A stretch of 64,000 nucleotides of DNA from contig NZ_QPMM01000001.1 in the NCBI RefSeq assembly GCF_003419895.1, forward strand, positions 496,001-560,000. Direction: 5' to 3'. This document shows, one piece after another, positions 45,101-54,933 of this stretch (positions are counted from its first letter, which is position 1; each line of letters begins with the position of its first letter). The notes under the pieces are model-generated. The model was not told the DNA's origin and made no database searches. It saw only the letters and a program-made list of their open reading frames with translations. The position numbers were made by a program, and so were the translations under genes. This DNA comes from Chitinophaga silvatica (GTDB taxonomy: Bacteria > Bacteroidota > Bacteroidia > Chitinophagales > Chitinophagaceae).

Positions 45101-45712
45101 AATTTCAATATGTTTAATAATGATAGTTTCAGGAATTGCTGAAGCAACATGGCATCTGTAGCCATTAAACAGATCTACCGGCATAATATGCCATTGTTTA
45201 TTCATAAAGGTTACCCTATCCTTTACAACTGAAATATTGGCAAACTCACCTGTAATGCCTACCCCGGCGGCCTTTACTACTGCTTCCTTGGCCGTCCAGT
45301 AGCCATAGAATACGGCAAGGGGGTCGGGGGCTTTGAGCAGGTTTCTCCATTCCTCATCAGAAATATAATCTTTATACTCCTCAATATTCAGAGGCTTACA
45401 TTCTTCTATATCCACTCCCACAGCCGGCAGATTTCCCAGAGCACATACTACCAAATTTCCAGAATGCGACAGATTGAAATCGTAATGTGTATCCAGGACC
45501 GGACGATTATAGCTGTTGTACCGGATATCACTGAGTTGCAAATGAGGGAAAGTTTCCTTTAATGCATATTGGAGTAATAATCGACCTGCTATAAATGCCT
45601 GTCGGGCATTTTCATGCTTGTATCGCTTTGCTTCTTCCTGCACAATTGGCGGGATGGCATGCAATTCAGAAGAAATCAACTTTGTTATTTCAGCATTATA
45701 GAAGTAAATCAT
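45098..45712 (-). CDS. 4'-phosphopantetheinyl transferase (Sfp-like)
   Basis: The start is placed at 45712 (MIYFYNAEI) because the longer frame begins inside the -7 box of the promoter at 45743. At 204 residues it has the family motifs VGVDIEECKP (metal Asp), and WTAKEAVVKAAGVGI (WxxKEA). YNRPVLDTHYDFNLSHSGNLVVCAL precedes them. It transfers phosphopantetheine from CoA to carrier proteins; the Sfp type often serves secondary-metabolite synthases, none of which is in this window. Confidence 0.9.
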   Translation of the reverse strand: MIYFYNAEITKLISSELHAIPPIVQEEAKRYKHENARQAFIAGRLLLQYALKETFPHLQLSDIRYNSYNRPVLDTHYDFNLSHSGNLVVCALGNLPAVGVDIEECKPLNIEEYKDYISDEEWRNLLKAPDPLAVFYGYWTAKEAVVKAAGVGITGEFANISVVKDRVTFMNKQWHIMPVDLFNGYRCHVASAIPETIIIKHIEI

Positions 45713-45742
45713 TTTCAGTGCTTTCCCAAAGTGGGGGTCCAA

Positions 45743-45750
45743 CAAAAGTA
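45743..45750 (-). promoter_or_regulatory. -7 box of the phosphopantetheinyl transferase gene
   Basis: TACTTTTG on the minus strand, matching TAnnTTTG. It overlaps the TTG codons of the longest reading frame, supporting the later ATG at 45712 and a leader of about 25 bases. Confidence 0.45.
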
Positions 45751-45886
45751 CTGTTATTTTAATAGGAGGATAGGGGCAAAAATTAAATTTTCAAAAATTT
45801 TAGGGAACAGACTAGTTCATTTCATTTACCTCGGTGTTTTAGTTTCATTAGGTTCAATTTAATAGCCAAAATTTATACTGCTTCGA

Positions 45887-46528
45887 ATGAATAAATTATT
45901 GCTTGCGGGAGCTATTGCACTTTTCTGCAGTGCCACTTTAATGAGTTGCTTGCCAGGTCGGAAGCATGCGCCAGGAGGGGTAGCCGGTTTACCTGAAAGG
46001 CCTAAGCTGCCGGATAATGAATATCCTACTGCCGGTACAATGCACCTTCCTGAAGGTTTTGAAACTGGTAATGCTGCTTTCCCATTTGCCGTGAACTATA
46101 TCACACTTCCTGTGAAAGGTGAGAGTAAGGAATTTGTATTTATTTCTTTACCAAACAACTATTCAGATTCACTAGCCGGAAAGCTGGCAAACAACTATCA
46201 AAATATTGCCGGTACATTGATTGATCAGTGGGCTGGCAGAAACACAGGCATAATGGTAGACCTGCGGACTAATGGTAAAAAATCTGCGAAAGCAGATTTC
46301 ATAGTTAACTCTGCCAAGGGGTCATTTCCTGTAATATTAGTATGGGACGCCACATCTATAGAACGTTTACCATTGTATGTGAGCATGCTTAAATCGGTTC
46401 CTGGCATCCAGGTACCCGATTCTGTAGTAGTTAATGATACAGATCTTCAAATTTTGCCCGATAGTCATCTTACATATGATCGCTTGCTCCTTGATGAGTA
46501 TCCTGCCATTAAAGATTGCTTTCGCTAG
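45887..46528 (+). CDS. Hypothetical lipoprotein upstream of the metalloproteases
   Basis: A 213-residue protein with lipoprotein signal (LFCSATLMSC, Cys21) and a Gly/Pro-rich linker (LPGRKHAPGGVAGLPERPKLP). The mature domain alternates strands and helices (FPFAVNYITLPVKGESKEFVFISLPNNY, GKLANNYQNIAGTLIDQWAG, NTGIMVDLRTNGKKS). I do not recognise a family. It ends 53 bases before the first zinc metalloprotease on the same strand, so it may be an anchored partner in one operon. Confidence 0.6.
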   Translation: MNKLLLAGAIALFCSATLMSCLPGRKHAPGGVAGLPERPKLPDNEYPTAGTMHLPEGFETGNAAFPFAVNYITLPVKGESKEFVFISLPNNYSDSLAGKLANNYQNIAGTLIDQWAGRNTGIMVDLRTNGKKSAKADFIVNSAKGSFPVILVWDATSIERLPLYVSMLKSVPGIQVPDSVVVNDTDLQILPDSHLTYDRLLLDEYPAIKDCFR

Positions 46529-46581
46529 AACATCCATTCTCGCTTATCCCCATACTATTTCCAACTACAATTCTATTAGCA

Positions 46582-49020
46582 ATGAATCGCTATGTGTATA
46601 TTCCACTGGTAGCAGTGCTGGCTTCCTGCGCTGTTTTTAAAGGTGGTAAGAAAAAAACTGCTAAAACGTCTGCATCCCAAACTGTGCAGCCACCAGCAGT
46701 AGGCAAAAATGGAGTTAAACCCTATAGTAATGTGGTTACTCCCGGTATGATCACACAGAAGGGCCTTATTACCGTTCACAGTACACCTGAAAGAGATACT
46801 ATCCTTTTAGAGATAGATAAACAGTTGTTGGGCCGGGATATGCTGGCCTTAACCTATCTGAAAAAAATATCCAGGGATATTGGAATATATCCGGGTGAAG
46901 AATTGGACGATAAAGCAGTGTTCTTTGAAAAAGGAACAAACGACAGGATATTGTTGAAGAGAAGAATAACCCTGGCAGATGCTGCTCCGGGAGATATTAT
47001 TTCAAAGGCTGTAGAAGGGGCAAACAATAATCCGGTTATGGCTACTTTCCCTATTGCGGCTTATGGAAAGGACTCTGGCAGTTATGTGATTGATATCACC
47101 GGGTTATTTAAAGATGGTAATAGTTTTTTAAATAATTATGATAATGAGAATTTTACCAGAAAGATGATGGTAAATATGGGAACTGATCATAATGTGGAAG
47201 ATATCCGCACATTCCCTACAAACATCATGTTCTCATTTAGCCGGACCAGCAGCGTGAAAATGAACGATACAGCTTCTCTGATACCATGCGCGCTGGAAAC
47301 CAGTATCTCCTTATTACTGCTTCCCGAACAGCCAATGGCCAGAAGGATTAAAGACCCTCGTGTTGGTTATTTTGAAATACAGTCACTGAATTTTCAGGAT
47401 ACTGTTCATCATGTTAATAACTTGTCTTTTGTGAAACGCTGGAGAATGGAACCTAAGCCGGAAGATGTTGAGAAATACATGCGCGGCGAATTGGTAGAAC
47501 CAGCGAAACCTATTGTTATTTACATAGATCCTGCTACTCCTAAACAATGGCGTTCCTTCCTGATTCAAGGGGTGAACGACTGGCAGCCGGCATTTGAACA
47601 GGCTGGGTTTAAGAATGCAATTTCTGCAAAAGAATGGCCGGAGAATGATTCGACATTCGATAAAGAAGATGTACGTTACTCTTTCCTCTGCTACCTGCCA
47701 TCCAAATTAGAAAATGCATACGGACCGTCGTTTGTTGATCCACGTAGCGGAGAGATTGTTCAAACCCGTATAGGATGGTATCACAACATTGCTGGTCTGT
47801 TAAACAGCTGGTATAAAATACAGGTTGGGGTGAATGATAAAAGAGCGCAGCAGGATAAGCTAGATACAGAGTTGATGGGGCAACTGATCCGCTTTGTTTC
47901 CAGCCATGAAATTGGCCACACCTTGGGTCTTTCACACAACTTCGGCAGCAGTAGCCAGACCCCGGTAGATAGTCTTCGTAGTATTACTTTCCTTAAAAAA
48001 TACGGTCATACCGCCAGTATTATGGACTATGCCCGTTTCAACTATGCTGCCCAGCCTCAGGATAATATTCCACCTGAGCTTTTATTCCCAAGAATCGGAG
48101 ATTATGATAAATGGGCTATTGAATGGGGGTATAAATACTTTGATAAAAAGGATGTGAATGCAGAAAGGAATATCTTATTTGATATGACAACCAAACGCCT
48201 GGCTGCCAATAACAGGCTGTATTTTGGAGATGGAGAAAGAAAGGAGGATCCGGACCCGCGTAATCTCACAGAAGACCTTAGCGATAACGTAGCTGTAGCT
48301 GATAGTCTGGGGTTTGCCAACTTCAGAATAGTGATGAAAAATATGCTTAAGTGGACGTATAATGAATCTAACCCTGAGCTTTCTGCATTTAAATTTTATG
48401 ATAAGCTGGTTGGAACGTTTATGACTTCAATGTTCCATATGCTTCCTAATATCACACTTAATTATACTGATATTAAAACAACAGATTCTCAGGACCCGGC
48501 ATACAGACCTGTACCCAAATCCCTTCAGCTGCAAAGCTTAAGATTTGTTTGCAGAGAATTGCTGGAAGATTATGCCTGGATAGATGATCCGGAAATCATA
48601 AACCATTTCTTTATACCACTAACGGAATCTTTTATAAAAGATATGCAGCGTAAAGCTATGTGTCTTTTTGTAAGTCCGGAAGTGCTTGGCTCCATTTACA
48701 TTAATGAAGTAAGGTTCGGCAAGGAGAATACACTATCCATGCAGGAGTATATTGATGAACTACACAATTCAGTTTGGAAAAATATGAAGAGTGTAGACTC
48801 TGACCATCGCAATATTCAACGCTCCTATGTAAATAGCCTGCTTGATATTCTCGTAGTGAATGGTGAAATGGAAAATTCAGACATAATAGCTGTGACCAAT
48901 GGGGAACTGAATAAATTGATAGCAATGATTAAGAAATCTATGCCATTGGCCGATAGTCAGACCAAAGATCATCTGCTGGATTTACAGGAAAGAATTTACA
49001 GGCTTACTAAAAAGAGCTGA
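46582..49020 (+). CDS. Zinc-dependent metalloprotease lipoprotein (DUF5117/DUF4953 type), copy 1
   Basis: The start at 46582 gives a lipoprotein signal (MNRYVYIPLVAVLASC, Cys16). An 812-residue protein with the N-terminal DUF5118-like block (GVKPYSNVVTPGMITQKGL), a beta-rich middle and a metzincin-like catalytic block HEIGHTLGLSHNF (His442, Glu443, His446, His452) with the downstream Met-turn region ASIMDYARFNY. The family is common in Bacteroidota and is presumed to degrade proteins at the cell surface; substrates are unknown. It is about 835/812 residues like its neighbour and clearly paralogous, so this is a tandem duplication. Confidence 0.88.
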   Translation: MNRYVYIPLVAVLASCAVFKGGKKKTAKTSASQTVQPPAVGKNGVKPYSNVVTPGMITQKGLITVHSTPERDTILLEIDKQLLGRDMLALTYLKKISRDIGIYPGEELDDKAVFFEKGTNDRILLKRRITLADAAPGDIISKAVEGANNNPVMATFPIAAYGKDSGSYVIDITGLFKDGNSFLNNYDNENFTRKMMVNMGTDHNVEDIRTFPTNIMFSFSRTSSVKMNDTASLIPCALETSISLLLLPEQPMARRIKDPRVGYFEIQSLNFQDTVHHVNNLSFVKRWRMEPKPEDVEKYMRGELVEPAKPIVIYIDPATPKQWRSFLIQGVNDWQPAFEQAGFKNAISAKEWPENDSTFDKEDVRYSFLCYLPSKLENAYGPSFVDPRSGEIVQTRIGWYHNIAGLLNSWYKIQVGVNDKRAQQDKLDTELMGQLIRFVSSHEIGHTLGLSHNFGSSSQTPVDSLRSITFLKKYGHTASIMDYARFNYAAQPQDNIPPELLFPRIGDYDKWAIEWGYKYFDKKDVNAERNILFDMTTKRLAANNRLYFGDGERKEDPDPRNLTEDLSDNVAVADSLGFANFRIVMKNMLKWTYNESNPELSAFKFYDKLVGTFMTSMFHMLPNITLNYTDIKTTDSQDPAYRPVPKSLQLQSLRFVCRELLEDYAWIDDPEIINHFFIPLTESFIKDMQRKAMCLFVSPEVLGSIYINEVRFGKENTLSMQEYIDELHNSVWKNMKSVDSDHRNIQRSYVNSLLDILVVNGEMENSDIIAVTNGELNKLIAMIKKSMPLADSQTKDHLLDLQERIYRLTKKS

Positions 49021-49041
49021 TATTATTCTCATAAGCAAAAA

Positions 49042-49095
49042 CCCCCTAAAGGACCATAACGGCGCGGTTCTCCGCGCTGTAACGGAAAATGGGGG
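49042..49095. other. GC-rich structured element between the metalloprotease paralogues
   Basis: An outer pair CCCCC (49042-49046) / GGGGG (49091-49095) encloses a nine-base stem ACGGCGCGG (49059-49067) / CCGCGCTGT (49072-49080) with a TTCT loop. It starts 21 bases after the first stop. No T-run follows, so it does not look like a normal terminator. It stands out against the AT-rich flanks. Confidence 0.5.
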
Positions 49096-49247
49096 AGATC
49101 AACCAAACTACTTCAACATGCCTATCTATATAATGAGCAAATCAAAAAAAGATACGCAGGAACTAGTTCAAACACTATAACAACGTGTTTTAATATTCAA
49201 CCAGGTAATTCAATTAGCAACTTTTTCAAATCGTTTAATATTAACTG

Positions 49248-51755
49248 ATGAAACGTTACGTTTATATCCCACTTGTGACAGTAATGGCATCCTGTGCTGT
49301 GTTTAAAGGTGGAAGTAAAAAGTCAAAGAAAGCAGCTGCACCGGCTCCGGCGGCTACAACTGCTACACCTGCGAACGCAGCTGCAAAAGGAACAAACACT
49401 AAAACAGGTGTAAAACCATATGCCAGCGTAGTTACAAAAAATCTGATCACCCAAGAAGGTTTATTTACTGTTCACTATACCAAAGAAATGGATAGTGTAC
49501 TTTTTGAAATTAACCAAAGTCTGTTAGGTAAAGATATCCTGGTTATCAATCGTATTAAAAAAGCACCGGGAGGATTGGATATTTATCCTGGTGAGGAGAT
49601 GGAGAATAACATGATCGTCTTCGATAAAGGGCCGAATGATGTAATTCGTATGCGCCTTCGATTGATTATCAGTCAGGCTGATAGTACCGATGCCATCTTC
49701 CGTTCTGTTAAAGAGTCGAACCTTGATCCGATTTTAGCTACGTTTCCAATTAAAGCATATGGAAAGGACTCTGCCAGCTATGTAATTGATGCAACTAAGT
49801 TCCTTAAAGATGCCAATTCAATTGTAAACTCAGGAGAAAATAAAGCAGATATTAAGAAATTTCTGGATGTTAAATCCATGAAAGATCATGAAGTAACCTC
49901 TCTTTTAGCATTCCCTCAGAACGTAGAAATTTCAATTTCAAAAAATGGTACAATAAGAGGAGCAAGCCCAATTATGCAAGCATTGGGCGCTGGGGCAACC
50001 TATACTGGTCCGGCTACCCTGGAAACCAATACATCTTTTATAGCATTGCCAGAGAAGCCAATGCAGTCGCGTATCTTCGATCCACGCGTTGGGTACTTTG
50101 CAGATCAGCATCTCAAATATGGTGATGATCAGCAACACGCAGAGATGCGCAAGTTTGTTACCAAATGGAGACTGGAGCCTAAACCAGAAGATCTGGAGAA
50201 ATATAAAAGGGGCGAGCTGGTAGAACCACAGCAACCAATAGTTCTGTATATAGATCCGGCTACTCCCAAGCAATGGAGAAAATACCTGATATTAGGAGTA
50301 AACGACTGGCAGAAGGCATTTGAGCAGGCTGGATTTAAGAATGCAATTTCAGCTAAAGAATGGCCGGAAAATGATACCACCATGCACATGGAAGATGTAC
50401 GTTACTCGTTCATCAACTATTTTGCATCCCCTGTCTCTAATGCATATGGTCCGGAAGTTCATGACCCACGTACCGGTCAGATTATTCAAACCCATATTGG
50501 TTGGTATCACAACGTAATGCAGGTACTGAATGATTGGTATATGATTCAGGCAGGACCAAATGACCCGATGGCTCGCAAAGCGAAGTTCGATGATGAGCTG
50601 ATGGGGCAACTGATCCGTTTCGTATCCAGCCATGAAGTAGGTCATACACTGGGCTTGCGCCATAACTTCGGAAGCAGCAGCCAGACTCCGGTAGATAGTT
50701 TACGTAGCATTACCTGGTTAAAAAAACATGGTCATACTGCCAGTATCATGGACTATGCGCGTTTTAACTATGTAGCTCAACCGGAAGACCGTATTCCACA
50801 GGAGTTATTATTCCCTAGAATTGGTGAATATGATACATGGGCGATTGAATGGGGATATAAATTTACCGGCGATATTACTTCTGAAGAAGATAAGAAGCAA
50901 ATGCGTAAATTGGTTACTTCCCGAATTGCAGCCAATAATCTGTTATGGTTTGGAGATGGAGAAGACCGCAGATTTGATCCGCGCTGTCAGACTGAAGACC
51001 TGGGTGATGATGCGGCGAAAGCAGGTACCTATGGTATTAAAAACCTGAAAAGAGTAGTAGAACACTTACCAGAATGGACCTACGAAGAAAATGCATTACG
51101 TGGCGGACTTAAAAATAAATACGAGCAGGTAACACAACAATACACCCGCTACGTGGTACACGTATTAAGATATATTGTTGCCATCAACTATGAATCACGT
51201 ATAGATGGAGATACCAGACCTTCATATGGTATAATTCCGAAAGCAAAACAACTCAGCGCTTTGGAATGGCTGAATACAGAAGTATTTAATACTCCTGACT
51301 GGCTTACCAATAAGAAATTGCTGGATATGGTTGTTTCACCGGGCGACAAAACAGTTGGCGCCATGCAGATAAGCCTGGTAAATTCGTTGCTCGATTACAA
51401 GCGTTTGAACTACATGGTAGAGTTACAGAAGCGTTATGGAAAGGATGCATTGACCAATGACGAATTCTTCGCTTCTTTACATAAAGGTGTTTGGAGTGAT
51501 CTGAAAAATGGTAGTATAAAGATTGATGCATTCCACAGAAATATGCAGAAAGCTTATATTGGTGCATTGGTTAAGATCATAAAAGATTCAACTCCTGAGA
51601 TTAGTGAGAGTGAAGCATCAGGTATTGCAAGCTCAGAAATCCGTAATCTGCGCAGTCAGATCAAGCAAGCTATTGGTAAATCGGCAGATGAGGCTACCAA
51701 AGCACATCTGATCGCATTGGATGAGAGAATTACCATGTTATATCAGAAATTCTAA
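49248..51755 (+). CDS. Zinc-dependent metalloprotease lipoprotein (DUF5117/DUF4953 type), copy 2
   Basis: An 835-residue paralogue of the preceding gene. Lipoprotein signal MKRYVYIPLVTVMASC (Cys16), then a linker rich in Ala/Thr/Lys that is longer than in copy 1. The catalytic block is HEVGHTLGLRHNF (His462, Glu463, His466, His472), followed by ASIMDYARFNY. Long identical stretches near the catalytic centre and the shared VYIPLV signal show a fairly old tandem duplication with both active sites intact. It is separated from copy 1 by 227 bases with a GC-rich structured element and could have its own promoter. Confidence 0.88.
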   Translation: MKRYVYIPLVTVMASCAVFKGGSKKSKKAAAPAPAATTATPANAAAKGTNTKTGVKPYASVVTKNLITQEGLFTVHYTKEMDSVLFEINQSLLGKDILVINRIKKAPGGLDIYPGEEMENNMIVFDKGPNDVIRMRLRLIISQADSTDAIFRSVKESNLDPILATFPIKAYGKDSASYVIDATKFLKDANSIVNSGENKADIKKFLDVKSMKDHEVTSLLAFPQNVEISISKNGTIRGASPIMQALGAGATYTGPATLETNTSFIALPEKPMQSRIFDPRVGYFADQHLKYGDDQQHAEMRKFVTKWRLEPKPEDLEKYKRGELVEPQQPIVLYIDPATPKQWRKYLILGVNDWQKAFEQAGFKNAISAKEWPENDTTMHMEDVRYSFINYFASPVSNAYGPEVHDPRTGQIIQTHIGWYHNVMQVLNDWYMIQAGPNDPMARKAKFDDELMGQLIRFVSSHEVGHTLGLRHNFGSSSQTPVDSLRSITWLKKHGHTASIMDYARFNYVAQPEDRIPQELLFPRIGEYDTWAIEWGYKFTGDITSEEDKKQMRKLVTSRIAANNLLWFGDGEDRRFDPRCQTEDLGDDAAKAGTYGIKNLKRVVEHLPEWTYEENALRGGLKNKYEQVTQQYTRYVVHVLRYIVAINYESRIDGDTRPSYGIIPKAKQLSALEWLNTEVFNTPDWLTNKKLLDMVVSPGDKTVGAMQISLVNSLLDYKRLNYMVELQKRYGKDALTNDEFFASLHKGVWSDLKNGSIKIDAFHRNMQKAYIGALVKIIKDSTPEISESEASGIASSEIRNLRSQIKQAIGKSADEATKAHLIALDERITMLYQKF

Positions 51756-51786
51756 TTGTCCTTCATTATACAATTTGCTGAATATC

Positions 51787-51820
51787 GGGGCGGCTTTTTA
51801 AAGGCCGCCCTTTTATTTTT
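51787..51820 (+). terminator. Intrinsic terminator after metalloprotease copy 2
   Basis: GGGCGGC (51788-51794) pairs with GCCGCCC (51804-51810), with CTTT/AAAG inside, followed by TTTTATTTTT. It ends eight bases before the convergent SDR stop. Confidence 0.88.
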
Positions 51821-51827
51821 AATATAA

Positions 51828-52571
51828 TCAGAATTCCTGGCTGGTAGGTCTGAAAAGGATTTCATTAATATCTACCTCAGCAGGTTGACTTATTGCAAAA
51901 GCAACAACTCTTGCAAATGATTCGGCCGGAATAGCCTTTTCATATAGCTTTTTCATTGCAGCAGCAATATCCGGTTCTGAAATAGTATTAGGAAGATCAG
52001 TATCTACAGCACCGGGAGAGATGATTGTAGTTCTGATATTATATGGTTTAACCTCCATTCTGAGGCCTTCAGATATAGCTCTGACAGCAAACTTGGTAGC
52101 AGCATATACAGCTCCGCCAGCACTAACCTTATGTCCGGCAACTGATGCAACATTAATAATATGCCCGGATTTTTGTTCCTTCATATATGGTAAAGCGGCT
52201 GCAATGCCATATAAAACGCCTTTAATGTTTACGTCGATCATCGCATTCCATTCATCAATTTTAAGTCGATCTAAGGGCGAAGAAGGCATTAATCCGGCAT
52301 TATTGATCAGCACATCTACCCGGCCAAATGATTTTACAGTAGTATCCAGCAGGTTTTTAACCTCCAGGTAATTGGTAACATCGGTAGTGATTGCAATTAC
52401 CTTATACCCTTGTTTGGTAAGTTCTTCCGCCAGGGATTCGATTTTTTCTGCTCTTCTGGCAGCTAAAACTATGATAGCTCCCTGTTCGGCAAGCAGTCGG
52501 GCGGCCGATTTTCCTAAACCGCTACTGGCTCCGGTAATGACAATAACTTTTCCAGAAATATGTAGACTCAT
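51828..52571 (-). CDS. Short-chain dehydrogenase/reductase (classical SDR)
   Basis: A 247-residue classical [26 protein letters not shown] (TGxxxGxG), NNAGLMP, catalytic Ser in INVASVAGH and YAATK with the active-site Tyr and Lys. The end ([15 protein letters not shown]) matches the YdfG/serine dehydrogenase-like group of NADP enzymes. It is last in the four-gene minus-strand operon with a cupin, an alcohol dehydrogenase and an NAD(P)H-binding protein, suggesting joint handling of reactive carbonyls. Confidence 0.92.
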   Translation of the reverse strand: MSLHISGKVIVITGASSGLGKSAARLLAEQGAIIVLAARRAEKIESLAEELTKQGYKVIAITTDVTNYLEVKNLLDTTVKSFGRVDVLINNAGLMPSSPLDRLKIDEWNAMIDVNIKGVLYGIAAALPYMKEQKSGHIINVASVAGHKVSAGGAVYAATKFAVRAISEGLRMEVKPYNIRTTIISPGAVDTDLPNTISEPDIAAAMKKLYEKAIPAESFARVVAFAISQPAEVDINEILFRPTSQEF

Positions 52572-52601
52572 AGCTGTAAGTTTCAGGTTAAATAAAACTC
52601 T

Positions 52602-53237
52602 TTAATACCATGAAGGTTTATCTCCGTCTGTATTTGGTTTGTTTACTCCCCAGCTTTCCCGGATTCCAAGTTTAGGGCTATGTACCATTTTTACAATCAA
52701 TGCAGCAACACTTTTTCGCGAAACTTCAGTGCCTTTAAATGGTTCGCCTTTCTGAGTGATTTCGTAATCAATTTCGTCGTTATCGGTAAGCCAGGCAGGT
52801 CTGAGGATCGTATAGTCGAGATCTGAAGCTTCTATAATCTGAGCGGCCTTTATGTATGGTTTAAGGTATTGATCAATCATTTTATGGTTCCATTTTCCGA
52901 AAGCTCCCGGTACCTCATCGTAAATGCCTAAGGAGGTAATGAAGATCAACCGCTTAACTTTCGTTTCATCCATAGCCTTAATAATGTTAGCCGCTTGTTT
53001 ATCGATATCGCCGGCCAGGTTGGCGTAAACCACGTTTTGTCCGTCGATGGCCTTTTTCAATTCTTCGAAATGCATTACATCCCCTTTCAGGATTTCTACA
53101 TTTTCGGCTTTGAAATGCTCGATTTTCTTTGGATGTCTGGCAAAGAGAGTGAGTCCTATATTTTTTTCTTTCAGGAATAATGGAATGGCCTGTTGAGCTA
53201 TCTGCCCGGAGGCACCTAAGATCAATACCTTTTTCAT
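52602..53237 (-). CDS. NAD(P)H-binding atypical SDR
   Basis: A 211-residue Rossmann protein: VLILGASGQIAQQAIPLFLKEK (GxxGxxA form), VEILKGDVMHFEELKKAI and RLIFITSLGIYDEVPG. It resembles NmrA-like/NAD(P)H-binding proteins that lack the classical YxxxK and may act as redox sensors or reductases. It ends 30 bases before the SDR start and begins ten bases after the ADH stop, so it is the third gene of the operon. Confidence 0.88.
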   Translation of the reverse strand: MKKVLILGASGQIAQQAIPLFLKEKNIGLTLFARHPKKIEHFKAENVEILKGDVMHFEELKKAIDGQNVVYANLAGDIDKQAANIIKAMDETKVKRLIFITSLGIYDEVPGAFGKWNHKMIDQYLKPYIKAAQIIEASDLDYTILRPAWLTDNDEIDYEITQKGEPFKGTEVSRKSVAALIVKMVHSPKLGIRESWGVNKPNTDGDKPSWY

Positions 53238-53247
53238 ACCCTTGGTT

Positions 53248-54303
53248 TTATTTTTTCAGAGAGGCCATATCAATTACAAACCGATATTTAACATCCCCTT
53301 TTAATAATCGATCATAAGCTTCGTTGATCTGATCAATATTGATCATTTCTATATCGGAAGTGATATTATGTCTGCCGCAGAAGTCCAGCATTTCCTGAGT
53401 TTCAGCGATGCTGCCGATAGTAGATCCGGCGAAGCTAATTCTTTTAGGGATCAGGCTAAAAGCCGCTACAGGTAATGGGTTTTCAGGAGCACCAACTAAA
53501 GCCAGCGTACCATCTACTCTAAGAAGAGCCAGGTAGCTGTTGATGTCGTGAGACGCGGATACACAGTCGAGCACAAAGTGCAGTTTGTGTCTGTATTTTT
53601 TCATTTGTTCCCGATCTGTTGATAATACAACTTCGTCGGCCCCTAATCTTTTAGCATCATCAAATTTAGATTGGGAAGTAGTAAATACAACAACCTGAGC
53701 GCCCATTGCTTTGGCAAACTTAATACCCATGTGACCTAAACCGCCTATGCCTACGATACCTACTTTTTTACCAGGGCCAACCTGCCAGTGGCGAAGTGGC
53801 GACCAGGTAGTGATACCAGCGCATAACAGCGGAGCGGCAGCAGCTAAATCGAGGCTTTCGGGCACGTGTAATACATAGTTTTCGTCTACCACTATTTTCT
53901 CGGAATAGCCTCCGAATGTTTGTCCACCGAGGTGCTTATCGGGAGAGTTGTAAGTAAGTGTGTTACCTGGTTCGCAATATTGTTCCAGGCCTTCCTTACA
54001 GTATTCGCATTCGCGGCATGAATCTACCATACAACCAACGGCTGCTAGGTCGCCAACTTTGAATTGGGTAACGTGATCGCCTACACGAGTAACCTTTCCA
54101 ACAATTTCGTGACCTGGTACTACCGGGTAAACGGAGTTATGCCATTCGTTGCGGGCAGTGTGGAGGTCGGAGTGACATACACCACAATAAAGGATTTCAA
54201 TTTCTACATCGTGGGGAGTTGGCTCTCTTCTTTGAATATTTAGTGATCCTAATGGTTTTTCGGCCGCCTGTGTGCCGTATGCTTTTGTTTTAGCTTCGCT
54301 CAT
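53248..54303 (-). CDS. Zinc-dependent NAD(P) alcohol dehydrogenase (YahK-like)
   Basis: A 351-residue medium-chain dehydrogenase. Catalytic zinc ligands are in YCGVCHSDLHTARNEW and PGHEIVG, structural zinc cysteines in DSCRECEYCKEGLEQYC, and the nucleotide site in GIVGIGGLGHMGIKFAKAMG. The pattern is of the cinnamyl-alcohol/YahK subgroup that reduces aldehydes with NADPH. It is second in the operon, 13 bases after the cupin, and shares a theme of aldehyde reduction with the two SDR genes. Confidence 0.92.
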   Translation of the reverse strand: MSEAKTKAYGTQAAEKPLGSLNIQRREPTPHDVEIEILYCGVCHSDLHTARNEWHNSVYPVVPGHEIVGKVTRVGDHVTQFKVGDLAAVGCMVDSCRECEYCKEGLEQYCEPGNTLTYNSPDKHLGGQTFGGYSEKIVVDENYVLHVPESLDLAAAAPLLCAGITTWSPLRHWQVGPGKKVGIVGIGGLGHMGIKFAKAMGAQVVVFTTSQSKFDDAKRLGADEVVLSTDREQMKKYRHKLHFVLDCVSASHDINSYLALLRVDGTLALVGAPENPLPVAAFSLIPKRISFAGSTIGSIAETQEMLDFCGRHNITSDIEMINIDQINEAYDRLLKGDVKYRFVIDMASLKK

Positions 54304-54316
54304 TGTGTTTTGAAAT

Positions 54317-54721
54317 TTATTTTTTGAGAGATAGATATTCTTCGTCAGTTACTTTATCGAGCCATACCACAACACCTTTTTCGGTATTTGGGTTGATGGC
54401 AATATGGGTAAATTCGCTATCCGGAGTAGCACCATGCCAGTGAATAACATCCGGGGGTATACGAACAACATCACCTGGCCGGAGTTCCTGAATGGGTTTG
54501 CCTTTTTCCTGGTAATATCCGGTACCATTGGTGGCAATGAGAATCTGGCCGGAGGGATGGGTATGCCAGTTATTTCTTGTTCCGGGCTCAAATACGACAT
54601 TACCGACCGATAAATTATACAGATCATCGACTTGCACCAATGATTTAACCCAGGCGACACCAGTAAAATAGTCGGCGGGTGCCTGATCCCCTTTTTCGAA
54701 GATGGGTGTGTTGTTACTCAT
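54317..54721 (-). CDS. Small cupin-domain protein
   Basis: A 134-residue single cupin: motif 1 NNWHTHPSGQILIATNGTGYYQEKG with the His-His-Gln set and motif 2 VRIPPDVIHWHGA with a third His. Small cupins of this form are often annotated as carboxymuconolactone- or mandelonitrile-lyase-like; the role here is unknown. It is the first gene of the reductase operon. The 212 bases upstream, before the AraC gene's end, hold the operon promoter, but I could not fix one. Confidence 0.88.
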   Translation of the reverse strand: MSNNTPIFEKGDQAPADYFTGVAWVKSLVQVDDLYNLSVGNVVFEPGTRNNWHTHPSGQILIATNGTGYYQEKGKPIQELRPGDVVRIPPDVIHWHGATPDSEFTHIAINPNTEKGVVVWLDKVTDEEYLSLKK

Positions 54722-54933
54722 TGTAATTGTCTTTATTTCAATATACTAGATATAATAATTGTGAACTCTTTGGGCATTAAATAAGGATTGGGAAGAGTAT
54801 AATTATTATTGTTAGGTAATAACATTCATTCCTGCAATTAGTTTGCTGGCTATTAATAACAAACTGTGGGTTACAAAATTATTATGGGGAAGGGATTGGT
54901 TGTTAAAGAAATTCAAACTAATATCTTAACATA

